A stretch of 64,000 nt of DNA from Planctomycetota bacterium (GTDB lineage: Bacteria; Planctomycetota; Phycisphaerae; Phycisphaerales; Phycisphaeraceae), in contig JAPLMQ010000281.1 of assembly GCA_026386955.1 (NCBI GenBank), forward strand, positions 1 to 64,000, written 5' to 3'. The notes under the pieces were generated by a model. That model had not been told where the DNA came from and searched no databases. It saw nothing but the letters and a program-made list of their open reading frames with translations. Shown here piece after piece: positions 1 to 8,066 of the stretch (its first letter is position 1; every line of letters begins with the position of its first letter). Both the position numbers and the translations under genes were made by a program.

Positions 1-1089
1 TTCCGACTCCGCCGCGGCCGAGCCCGCCGGCGCGAGGTCGCCCGCGGCGTTCGCCACCGAGTGCGTCGCGTGCTCCACCGGCATGTCGATCGCGGGCGAG
101 CCCACGACGACGGGCGCCTGGCGCGTCAGCACGTTCTTGGCCAAGAGGCGCACCGGGCGGTAGCTCTCCTTGGTGAAGCGCAGGCTGGGGATGCCCCAGT
201 CGTCGCCCGCGTTGCACTCGGGGAACTCGGCCCAGTACTGCCGACAGAACTCCGAGAAGATGAACTGGGCGGCCCCGTCGTAGTCGGGATGCGTCTTCTC
301 GATGAGGATCGAGGCCTGCGTGGGCGAGAGGGCCTCGCCGAGGGTGAAGCCGATGAGCTTGTCGCCCACGAAGAGGCTCATGGCGCGGAGGCCGAGCGTG
401 CGCCAGTGCTCGAGGGCCATGTGGCAGCTGGTGGTCTCGCGGTGGCGGAGGATGTCGGAGCCGATGTGGGCGTCGTTGACCTCGCCGTCGTGGGAGGCGT
501 CGCCGTTCTGGTGCCAGAGGTCGAGCAGCGCGAGGCAGGCGGGGACATGCGACTCGTCGAGCGGCTCGGTGCGGTGGTCGGGGTAGAGGCGCATGAACTT
601 CGAGCGGGCATGGCGCTTGGACTTCAGGCCGCCGCCGGCGAGGTCGATCATGCGGGCCATGTCGTAGACGTAGTCGCCGCTCATGGGCGTGGCGCTGAGG
701 GTGAACCCGCGCACGCCGCTGATCATCTCGAGCATCTCGTCGGAGACGTACTCGATGCGCGAGTGCGTGCGGTCGGCGTGGCGCGCGTTGTACGCGTCCA
801 TGACCTCGAAGCAGTTTCCAAGGGCGTCCCGGAGGCTGCCCTCGCGGGCGCCCGGCTCGGGGATGGGCGGCATGAGCATCGTCAGGTCGCCCGTGCCGTT
901 GGCGAAGAGGCACAGGTGCTGGTCGATGCGGGCCCAGTACAGCTTGAGGCTTGAGCTCCAGACGAACGTGCTCGCGAAGGAGTAGTCCGTGATGGGCTGT
1001 TTGAGGGCGGCGAAGGCGCGGTCGAAGTGCGGTCTGTCGGCCAGGGTGATCTGGGCAAGGCCGAAACGTTGCCCGTCAGGGTCGTCCAT
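1..1089 (-). CDS. DUF2156 domain protein (LPG-synthase C-terminal-like), 3' end beyond window
   Basis: Minus-strand reading frame open from an ATG at 1089 to the left edge (363 codons visible, no stop), so the C-terminus is missing. The protein begins MDDPDGQRFGLAQITLADR. It has the features of the DUF2156 / lysyl-phosphatidylglycerol synthase C-terminal fold, a GNAT-like aminoacyl or acyl transferase: an early block with the YSFASTFVW motif, a central region rich in basic residues (GGGLKSKRHARSKFMRLYP), then a second GNAT-like half with GLRAMSLFVGDKLIGFTLGE and ASILIEKTHPDYDG. A late DDWGIPSLRFTKESYRPV block matches the usual 'ED.GI.GLR..K..Y.P' end of the family. There is no membrane segment, so this is a stand-alone soluble version and not MprF. 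The substrate cannot be told. The gene is divergent from the TPR gene. The family call is firm and the activity is inferred. Confidence 0.8.
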   Translation of the reverse strand, partial: MDDPDGQRFGLAQITLADRPHFDRAFAALKQPITDYSFASTFVWSSSLKLYWARIDQHLCLFANGTGDLTMLMPPIPEPGAREGSLRDALGNCFEVMDAYNARHADRTHSRIEYVSDEMLEMISGVRGFTLSATPMSGDYVYDMARMIDLAGGGLKSKRHARSKFMRLYPDHRTEPLDESHVPACLALLDLWHQNGDASHDGEVNDAHIGSDILRHRETTSCHMALEHWRTLGLRAMSLFVGDKLIGFTLGEALSPTQASILIEKTHPDYDGAAQFIFSEFCRQYWAEFPECNAGDDWGIPSLRFTKESYRPVRLLAKNVLTRQAPVVVGSPAIDMPVEHATHSVANAAGDLAPAGSAAAESE

Positions 1090-1514
1090 AGCGTGGCGTA
1101 GAGCCAACCTCCCAATGGTCACCGGATTGCCCGGTGCGTGGCGGGAAGGACATGGCCGACCTCACATTCGGCCAACAGTCCGTTTACGAGACCCCCACCG
1201 ACGTTTTGATTGCATGATCTTTACCACTACCCGACCAAAATAAAAGGGGTAACCATGACAATTTTCACGGAATATCGCGCCGACTTCGTCCTGCTCCGCC
1301 GCCGCCCCTCCCATCCAACCCCGCCCGCGCCGGCGGCCGATACCATACGAACCGCCGCCCCGGCCGCGTCAGCCGATCGCCACGCTCCCGCCTCGCGACG
1401 CGCGAGCCGATGTCTTGACGGGTCTGCCTCGGATCCGCATAAAGTCCGCATAACCGAGTCCCGGCGGTCCGCCCGACTTCTGCACCGCCAGCGACCGCCG
1501 ATGGCCGATGAGGG
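1090..1514. other. Divergent intergenic region
   Basis: About 425 bp between the DUF2156 gene (minus) and the TPR gene (plus). It contains an AT-rich stretch around 1205-1265, unusual for this GC-rich DNA, with an AAAAGGGG purine run at about 1241-1248 just before an ATG at 1255. The reading frame from that ATG is Arg/Pro/Ser-rich and overlaps the TPR gene, so I do not call it a gene. The AT-rich patch probably carries the promoter(s) for the flanking genes, but no convincing -35/-10 pair stands out. Confidence 0.4.
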
Positions 1515-4322
1515 ATGGACGCCACGCCCTCGAATCCCGAGGCTTCCGCACGTCGTATCACCATGCCTTCACGCACCCTACGCTCATTCCTCCCCTCGCT
1601 GCTCATCGTCGCCCTGGGCGTCGTCGCCTACTGCCAGAGCTTCCACGTCCCGCTCATCTTCGACGACCTTCCCGCCATCCGGGAGAACGCCCATCTCCGC
1701 CAGCTCTGGCCGCTGCGGGTCCCCCTGACCGCCCCGCCCGAGTCGCCCCTGGGCGCGAGGCCGGTCACCTCGCTCAGCTTCGCGGTCAACTACGCCTTGG
1801 GCGGGTACAACGTCACGGGCTACCACGTCGTCAACCTCGGCCTCCACCTGCTCTCGGCCCTGCTGCTCATGGGCCTGCTTCGTCGGACATTCCAGACACC
1901 CGCCCTGCGCGATCGCGTCGGCGGCGCCGGGCCGACGCTCGCCGCCATCGTCGCCGCCGTCTGGGTCGTCCATCCGCTCAACTCCGAGGCCGTGGTCTAC
2001 ACGCTCCAGCGCACCGAGCTGCTCGTCTCGCTCTTCTATCTCCTGACGCTCCGCTTCGCGGTCCGCCGATTCGAGGGCGGCCGGGCCTGGCTGTGGACGC
2101 CGCTGACGATCCTCGCCTGCGCCTTGGGAATGGGCAGCAAGGAGATCATGGTCGCGGCGCCGCTGTTGGTGCTGGTCTACGACCGCACCTTCTTCAGCGA
2201 GGGCTCGGGCGAAGGCGCGGGCCCCGGCAACGGCGCGGAATGGATCGCGACGCTGCGCCGCCGCCCGGGCCTCTATGCCGGCCTCGCCGCGACGTGGCTG
2301 CTGCTCGTGCTGCTCGTCCTCTCCGAGCCGCGCAAGGACTCGGCCGGCTTCCACCACGCCACCGGCGCGCTCGACTACCTCCGCACCCAGGCCGGCTCGA
2401 TCCTCCACTACCTCCGCCTCATCGCCTGGCCGCATCCGCTTTCGATCATCCACCCCTGGCCCGCCGTGAAATCCTGGGGCCCCGCCCTGCTGCCCGGCTC
2501 GATCGTGCTCGCCCTCGCCGCCGCCGCCGCGCTCGCGGTCGCCCGCCGCTGGCCCGCGGGCGTCGCCGGGGCGGCCTTCTTCATGATTCTCGCCCCCACC
2601 TCCAGCATCATCCCCATCGTCACCGAAGTCGCCGCCGAGCGACGGATGTACCTCCCCTCGGCCGCGGTCCTGTCGATCGTCATCCCCAGCCTCTACATCC
2701 TCGCCCGGCGATTCCTGCAACCGACGTCGGACGCCGCAACCTCCGCCGTCATTCCTGCGGTTTCGCCTGAAGCGGCGCCGAACGCCGCGCCGGTGGCTGA
2801 CTCCGCCCCCACCGGCGCCACCGCCTCCGCCGCCTCGCCGCCCGTCTGGGGCCGGGCCGTGTTGATCGGCCTCGCCGCGCCGCTGCTCGTCGCCCTCACC
2901 GCGGGGACCCTCCACCGCATCCACGACTTCCGCACCGCCGTCAGCATCTGGGAAAACGCCGTCGCCCAGTACCCCGACAGCCCCGACGCCATCAACAACC
3001 TCGGCGTCGCCCTGGGCGAGGCCGACCGCAACCTCGACGCCATCGCCGCCTACGAGCGCGTGCTCTCCATCGAGCCCCGCTACTTCATGGCTAGGATCAA
3101 CCTTGGCAACTGCTATTACCGTCTCGGCCGCTTCGCCGAGGCCCAGCCGATCTACGAAAAGGCGGTCGACCTCTATTCCGCGTCGGCCGAGGCGCAGTTC
3201 CGCCTGGGGCAAAACCTCGAGGCCCTGGACCGCGGCCCCGAGGCGATCAAGCGCTACGAGGACCTGCTCAAGCTCGACCCGAACCACCTCGCGGGTCGGC
3301 TCAACCTAGGCCTGTTGCTCCAATCGCAAGGCCGGATCGCCGAGGCCCTGCCCCACCTGGAGAAGGCCGCCAAGCTCGATCCCAAGAATTCCGGGACGCT
3401 GGCCAACTACGCCGCGGCCCTGGTCGACGCGGGTCGCTCGCGCGACGCCGAGCCCGTCTTCAACGAGGCGCTGCGCCTGAGCCCCGACCACCTCGGGGCC
3501 CACCTGGGACTGGGCAAAGCCCTGCTCGACCAGAACCGGCTCGACGAGGCCGAGCGCCATCTGCGCGAAGCGGTGGCGATCAACGACCAGCTCCCAGCCG
3601 CGCACGAATACCTCGGCGCGACGCTCTCGCGCGAGGGGCGCAGCGTCGAGGCCGTCACCCAATTCACCCGGGCGATGGAACTCAAGCCCAACGACCCCGT
3701 CGCCCGGCACAACCTCGCGACGGCCCTGGCCCAGATCGGCCGCGTGCAGGAGGCCGTCGACCATTTCACCCAAGCTGCGCAGCTCGATCCGAAAAACGCG
3801 GCGCGCCAGGTCGCCTTGGCTCAGGCCCTGGCCCGCCTCGGTCGCTCGGCCGACTCCCTCGCCCGCCTGCGCAAGGCCGTCGAGATCGAGCCCCGCTCGC
3901 CCGACGCCCATGCCGCCCTCGCCGACGCTCTTTTGGAGCAGTCGCACACCACCGAGGCGATCCCCCACTACCGCGAGGCCCTCAAGCTCCATCCGCGCTG
4001 GGCACCGGCGATGACCGGGCTCGCCTGGTGCCTCGCGACCCGCGCCAACTGCACCCACACCGAGGCCCAGGAGGCCGCGACGCTCGCGCAAGGAGCCGTC
4101 GACCTCACCGGCGGGTCCCAGCCGCGCCCGCTCGACGCCCTCGCAGCCGCGCTCGCCCAGGCGGGGCAGTACGACAAGGCTGTCGCCGCGGGGCAGCGCG
4201 CCTTGGAGCGCTGCGTCGCGAATGGGCAACACGACCTCGCCCAGGAGATCCAGGGCCGGCTGGGGCTCTACCTCGCCAAGAAGCCGTTCGTCGAATCGCA
4301 CGAGGCTACGAAGCCGCAGTGA
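1515..4322 (+). CDS. Membrane GT-C-like protein with C-terminal TPR array
   Basis: A 935-residue protein. Residues about 25-470 form a polytopic membrane domain with a GT-C (protein O-mannosyltransferase/TMTC-like) look: an early acidic FDDLPAIREN loop after the first membrane helix, then ARPVTSLSFAVNY and HPLNSEAVVYTLQRTELL. Residues about 490-900 are a run of roughly a dozen TPR units (for example AINNLGVALGEADRNLDAIA). An Ala/Pro/Thr-rich linker at about 415-450 separates the halves from the last membrane helices. This arrangement matches the planctomycete/TMTC-type 'TPR with mannosyltransferase-like N-terminus' proteins, whose role is thought to be glycosylation or envelope assembly. The ATG at 1563 (MPSRTLRSFLPSLL), just before the first helix, is an alternative start; neither has a convincing ribosome site. 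The glycosyltransferase role is inferred. Confidence 0.8.
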   Translation: MDATPSNPEASARRITMPSRTLRSFLPSLLIVALGVVAYCQSFHVPLIFDDLPAIRENAHLRQLWPLRVPLTAPPESPLGARPVTSLSFAVNYALGGYNVTGYHVVNLGLHLLSALLLMGLLRRTFQTPALRDRVGGAGPTLAAIVAAVWVVHPLNSEAVVYTLQRTELLVSLFYLLTLRFAVRRFEGGRAWLWTPLTILACALGMGSKEIMVAAPLLVLVYDRTFFSEGSGEGAGPGNGAEWIATLRRRPGLYAGLAATWLLLVLLVLSEPRKDSAGFHHATGALDYLRTQAGSILHYLRLIAWPHPLSIIHPWPAVKSWGPALLPGSIVLALAAAAALAVARRWPAGVAGAAFFMILAPTSSIIPIVTEVAAERRMYLPSAAVLSIVIPSLYILARRFLQPTSDAATSAVIPAVSPEAAPNAAPVADSAPTGATASAASPPVWGRAVLIGLAAPLLVALTAGTLHRIHDFRTAVSIWENAVAQYPDSPDAINNLGVALGEADRNLDAIAAYERVLSIEPRYFMARINLGNCYYRLGRFAEAQPIYEKAVDLYSASAEAQFRLGQNLEALDRGPEAIKRYEDLLKLDPNHLAGRLNLGLLLQSQGRIAEALPHLEKAAKLDPKNSGTLANYAAALVDAGRSRDAEPVFNEALRLSPDHLGAHLGLGKALLDQNRLDEAERHLREAVAINDQLPAAHEYLGATLSREGRSVEAVTQFTRAMELKPNDPVARHNLATALAQIGRVQEAVDHFTQAAQLDPKNAARQVALAQALARLGRSADSLARLRKAVEIEPRSPDAHAALADALLEQSHTTEAIPHYREALKLHPRWAPAMTGLAWCLATRANCTHTEAQEAATLAQGAVDLTGGSQPRPLDALAAALAQAGQYDKAVAAGQRALERCVANGQHDLAQEIQGRLGLYLAKKPFVESHEATKPQ

Positions 4323-4346
4323 ACTCGCGCGCCGCCCCAGCGCGCG

Positions 4347-4378
4347 ACTCCGAGGTTCGGAGTTCCGCGTTTACGCGG
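4347..4378 (+). terminator. Two adjacent hairpins after the TPR gene
   Basis: Just after the TPR stop codon are two perfect short hairpins: ACTCCGA-GGT-TCGGAGT at 4347-4363 and CCGCG-TTTA-CGCGG at 4365-4378. No U-tract follows, so intrinsic termination is uncertain. They may instead be transcript-end stabilisers. Confidence 0.35.
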
Positions 4379-4417
4379 CTCTTCGGAAAACGAAAGCGCC
4401 ACGGTGCGCGACTCTGG

Positions 4418-4515
4418 GTTAGCCGGACGCGCAAGCGACGGCTTTGGACGCACAGTGGACCGGGCGATTTCAGGACGCGGCACGGTGCAAGCCGTCGCTT
4501 GCGCGTCCGGCTAAC
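4418..4515. repeat. 98-bp element with perfect 27-bp inverted repeats
   Basis: The arms at 4418-4444 and 4489-4515 are exact reverse complements over 27 bp (beginning GTTAGCCGGACGCGCAAGCG on the left), separated by 44 bp. The element lies between the convergent TPR (+) and AmpG-like (-) genes, where a long hairpin could end transcription from both sides. It is not related in sequence to the GTGCCAC/GTACYC elements elsewhere in the window. I have the impression that a motif like this recurs in planctomycete genomes, but I cannot check that here. Confidence 0.85.
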
Positions 4516-4535
4516 AAGACGACACATTCAGCCCC

Positions 4536-5888
4536 CTACTCCCGCTCCTCCGGCCTCTCGATCGCCCCGCTCAACCACGGCAGCATCGCCATCCCCGGAA
4601 TGCCCACGAGGATCGTCGCCAGGAAGAACCCCGGCCAACCCAGCCACTCCACGACGTAGCCCGTCGGCGTGCGAAAGAGCACGCCCGTAAGCCCCATCAC
4701 GCTGCTGAGCAGGGCGTACTGCGTCGCGGAATACCGCCGGTCGCACTGGCTCATGAGGAACGCGACGAAGCCGGCCGTCACCAACCCGTTGCAGAAGGCC
4801 TCGAGCCCCACGACGCCCGCCATCAACGCCTGGCCCCGCGTGAAGCTCACCGCGCCGAACCAAGGCAGATCAAGGTTCGCCAGTTCCACGGGCGAGTTCC
4901 CCACCGCCGCCAGCAGCAGAAAGCCCGCGTTGCTCAACGCGCCCAGCGCGCCGACCACCCACAGCGCCCGCACCAATCCCAGTCGGGCGACCACGGCCCC
5001 GCCCGCGTTCGCCCCCACGATCGTCAGCAGCACGCCCAGCACGCCGCGGGCGAACCCCACCGACTCGCCCGAGAAGCCGGCGGACGTGGTGAGGAATGGC
5101 ACGGTCTGCCAGCCGATGGTCACCTCGTGGATCTTGAAGAGCAGGATGAAGAGCAGCACCAGCCAGCCGCGCCAACCAAGGCGTTGGAAGAATTCGCGGA
5201 ACGGGTCGACGATCGCCTCCTCCAGCGTCGCCGGAGCCCGCGCGGAGCCGGCCGGCTCTGGCGCGAGCAGCGTCGCCAGGAGACCGAGCAGCATCGCGCC
5301 GGCCATGACGCCGTAGGCCGACGTGTAGCCCATCCGCGCCCCGAGCACCATCGCTCCGCCGCCGGCGAGGATCATCGCCAGCCGATACCCGTTGACGTTC
5401 ATCGCCGCCCCCGCGCCCAGCTCCGCCCGGGGCAGGACGTCGGTGCGGTAGGCGTCGATCACGATGTCCTGGGTGGCGCTGAGGAACGCGGCAAGCATCG
5501 CCAGGAGGCCGAAGAGCATGATCCACGGGAGCGTGAACCACACGAGGTCCAAGTCCTTCCCCACGGGCGTCGCCGTCGCCATCGCCACCAGCGCGAGGAT
5601 CAAGCCCAGTTGGGCTGCCACGATCCACCCGCGCCGCCGCCCCAGCGGTCCGAGCCATGGCGGCGCGTAGCGGTCGAGCAACGGGGCCCAGAGGAATTTG
5701 AGCGAGTAGGGGATCCCCACCAGCCCGAAGAGCCCGATCTCCTTGACGCTGACGCCGGACTTCACCAGCCAGGCCTGCATCGTGTCCTGCGTGAGCATCA
5801 AGGGCAGGCCGGAGGCGAAGCCCAGGCCCAGGATCGCGGCCATGCGCCGGTTGAAGTAGACCTCACGGATGCTCGCGCGGGACGACAT
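4536..5888 (-). CDS. AmpG-like MFS permease
   Basis: A roughly 450-residue polytopic membrane protein with about 12 hydrophobic segments. Signatures of the AmpG / acetyl-CoA-transporter-like branch of MFS are clear: GFASGLPLMLTQDTMQAWL after the first helix, GIPYSLKFLWAPLLDRY between helices 2 and 3, and SATQDIVIDAYRTD in the middle. AmpG proteins import GlcNAc-anhydroMurNAc muropeptides with protons. Next to heparinase-like and esterase genes this one might import anhydro- or unsaturated sugars, but that is inference. I chose the start at 5888 (MSSRASIREVYFNRR), a typical AmpG N-terminus. ATGs at 5900 and 5963 are also in frame, and the longest form would read through the palindrome at 5955-5976. 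Confidence 0.85.
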   Translation of the reverse strand: MSSRASIREVYFNRRMAAILGLGFASGLPLMLTQDTMQAWLVKSGVSVKEIGLFGLVGIPYSLKFLWAPLLDRYAPPWLGPLGRRRGWIVAAQLGLILALVAMATATPVGKDLDLVWFTLPWIMLFGLLAMLAAFLSATQDIVIDAYRTDVLPRAELGAGAAMNVNGYRLAMILAGGGAMVLGARMGYTSAYGVMAGAMLLGLLATLLAPEPAGSARAPATLEEAIVDPFREFFQRLGWRGWLVLLFILLFKIHEVTIGWQTVPFLTTSAGFSGESVGFARGVLGVLLTIVGANAGGAVVARLGLVRALWVVGALGALSNAGFLLLAAVGNSPVELANLDLPWFGAVSFTRGQALMAGVVGLEAFCNGLVTAGFVAFLMSQCDRRYSATQYALLSSVMGLTGVLFRTPTGYVVEWLGWPGFFLATILVGIPGMAMLPWLSGAIERPEERE

Positions 5889-5954
5889 GCGTGAGATCAT
5901 CGACCAACCCCACGGATCGAAGGTAATTTCGCGTCTCGACCAACGCCCCCAAAG

Positions 5955-5976
5955 CCCAGGCACTGCGGTGCCTGGG
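5955..5976. repeat. Dispersed 22-bp palindrome, copy 1
   Basis: CCCAGGCAC-TGCG-GTGCCTGGG, a perfect 9-bp stem with a four-base loop. The same 22 bp occurs in reverse orientation at 26642-26663, with homology continuing into the flanking AAAG/CTTT. Both copies lie just upstream of minus-strand genes (AmpG-like here, a heparinase-like gene there). Confidence 0.85.
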
Positions 5977-6014
5977 ACTTCGATCTCGAAGTCGGCTCCG
6001 CGCTCAACACCTCA

Positions 6015-7866
6015 TCACACCAATCGCTTCACCCACTCCACCGCGACCTGGTCCGTCTCCTCGCGCAGCGCCTTGCCCTGCCCGTCGCGCGGGCGGACCC
6101 ACAGCACCGGCGCCAGCGCCTCCGCCAACGGCTGCAGGTCCAGCGCCTCCAGCAGCCGCGGGACGAAGACGTCCACGCCCCAGCCGTACCTCGGCTCGCC
6201 CACCACCGCCTCCAAACTCGCGGGCGCGTCGATGCAGATGACCCCCGCGACATGCTCGACCGTCGCCGCCGCGAGCAGGGCCGCGACGCCCCCCAGCCCG
6301 CGCCCCGCGACCACGACCTTCTTCGGGTCGATCCCCGGCTGGGCCAGCAGCCAGCGGCAGGCGGCCGCCGCATCGCGCGACCGCTGCGCCATAAGCCCGT
6401 CTGCCAGCGAGTTCGCCACGTAGCTCGGCCAACGGTCGCGCCCAACGCCCACGGTCGTCGAACATCAGCACCGCGCCCCACGGCCGGGTCGGCTCCGCGC
6501 GCGGGCCCCGAGGCCAGAGCGCCGTCGCGGGCAGGTGGATGTCCCCCTCGTGCCGGAGCAGCAGTTCCTCGACCTCCGACAGCACGCTCGGCTGGCTCCA
6601 CCCGCGCGTCGTCTCGACGATCGCCGCCCGCTCGATGCCGGGGACCGCCGCCCGCACTGCCCGCGCGGCGTCGTTCCGCCCCGTGAGCCGCGGGCGCGAT
6701 TGCCGCATCGCCTCGGCGCGGGCCGCGGAGATCGTGCGCATGTTCGGCTCCGCCGCCGGCCGACAGGCCATCGCCTCGGCCGGCTCCATCTCGGGCTCCT
6801 CCGCGAAGGCGGGGGCGTGCGTGCGCCCCGGCTCGCCCAGCAAGTGCCGGTCGACGAAGGCCACGAACCGCCGCGCCATCGCAGGCGTGTACTCGTGCCC
6901 GCAATCCTCGAAGCCCATCTCGAAGCGATCCGGCGCGGCGCCGGCCATGGCATACATCGCCGCCACTTCATCGCCCACCTCGCGCGCCAACGGCTCGGTG
7001 AAGACCTCGTCGCGCCGCCCACCCAGATACATCTGCGGTGTCGGCGCCAGCGCGCCCATCAGGTCGGCCGTGCCCAGCCCCCGCGCCAACATCCCCAGCG
7101 GGATCGGCTCAGGGCACGTCGCGTAGCCGTTCACGATCGGGTGCGTCTCAAGGGGCGCGACGCAGCAGATCGGCCCAGCGACCTTCACACGGTCGTCGAC
7201 CAACGCCGCCCACGTCGTGGTCATCCCCCCGCCCGAAACGCCCGTCATCGCGAACCCGCGCGACGCGTCGACTTCCTTCCGCGTCTCCAAGTAGTCCATC
7301 GCCCGCAGCGCGTCGGCGACGAAGTACCGCTGCGACGTCTGCCCCACCGCGTCGCACCGCGGCCCATCCGCGAAGTGATCGTTCCCCGGCCCCTTCTCGC
7401 CGCCCTGCGCGGGCGGGTCGAAGACGATCGCCGCGTACCCCGCCCGCGCGAAGACCTGGGGCGGGATCTGGTGCGGACGGTCGACCTTTCCCGAGTGGCC
7501 GCAGGGCACGATGATCGGCGGGAAGGGCCCCTCGCCCAGCGGGAGGAAGAGCGTCGCCCCGGTCTGCCAGCCGTCGACCGAGTCGAAGACGAGGTTCTCG
7601 ATGACGTGATGCCGCCGCTCGTGGCGAGAGACGATCCGGGCGTTGAGCGGCCGGCCGGTCACGCCTCCAAGGCCCAGAATCTCCCGCACCGCGGCCCGCA
7701 CTTCGAGCGACCACGCCGCCAGCGCCTCGCGCGACCGGGCCGCCTCGCGCCTCTGCGCCGCGCCGGCCGCCAACGATTCCAAGCTCCGCCGGACCAAGTG
7801 CCGGCGCAGCATCGACCGCAGATCGACCGGAGCCGGCACCGGCCCGGGGATGTTCAGTTTGTCCAT
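6015..7866 (-). pseudogene. Two-module alpha/beta hydrolase (esterase), frameshifted
   Basis: From the ATG at 7866 (ribosome site AAGGA seven bases upstream) the frame encodes a complete hydrolase module with a visible triad: Ser211 in GVSGGGM, Asp286 in GGRRDEVF and His324 in CGHEYT. This resembles acetyl-xylan-esterase/AB-hydrolase proteins. A second hydrolase-like module follows, but after FDDRG (about 6440-6465) the frame turns into Gly/Arg-rich nonsense. The proper continuation (DRWPSYVANSLADG to VAVEWVKRLV, stop at 6015) is in the +1-shifted frame. One extra G in the G-runs at 6441-6443 or 6448-6450 (CCC on the plus strand) would explain it. The second module has GRGLG where the nucleophile elbow should be, so it may be non-catalytic even if the frame is restored. 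The frame break could be a real mutation or a sequencing error. Confidence 0.75.
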
Positions 7867-7900
7867 CGTCTGTTCCTTCGCACCGGGTCGCACACCCGTC

Positions 7901-7934
7901 TGGGTGCCACATGCCATCGTACTCGTGGCATTTG
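7901..7934. repeat. Single hairpin arm C (GTACYC-loop family)
   Basis: Starts TGGGTGCCACATGCC, loop CGTACTC, then the return stem GTGGCAT. Differs from the left arm of element D (31741-31774) at only two of 34 positions, and some similarity continues about 40 bp further in. No inverted partner arm is visible within 300 bp, so this is a solo or decayed copy. It lies in the divergent region between the esterase and the first PhyH gene. Confidence 0.8.
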
Positions 7935-7961
7935 CGGAACGCCGGGAAGTCCGCTTGGTTG

Positions 7962-7974
7962 GTCTGATTCAGAC
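7962..7974. promoter_or_regulatory. Palindrome in divergent region, possible operator
   Basis: GTCTGA-T-TCAGAC is a perfect 13-bp palindrome between the divergent esterase (start 7866) and PhyH (start 8067) genes, where an operator for both could sit. Part of it (GGTCTGA) also occurs in the interior of element D, so it may belong to the repeat and not be a regulator site. Confidence 0.35.
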
Positions 7975-8066
7975 TGCATCCAATCGAATTCCATGCGACA
8001 ATCCCGCACCGCGGCGAAGCGACCCCAATCGCCACGCCGAAGAACTCCGTCGATTCCGAGAACCGC

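Noticed and set aside
1255-1728. Open frame starting MTIFTEYRAD with AAAAGGGG just upstream
   Set aside because: The ribosome-like site is good, but the protein quickly turns Arg/Pro/Ser-rich and overlaps the TPR gene by over 200 bases. I kept only the note on the AT-rich patch.
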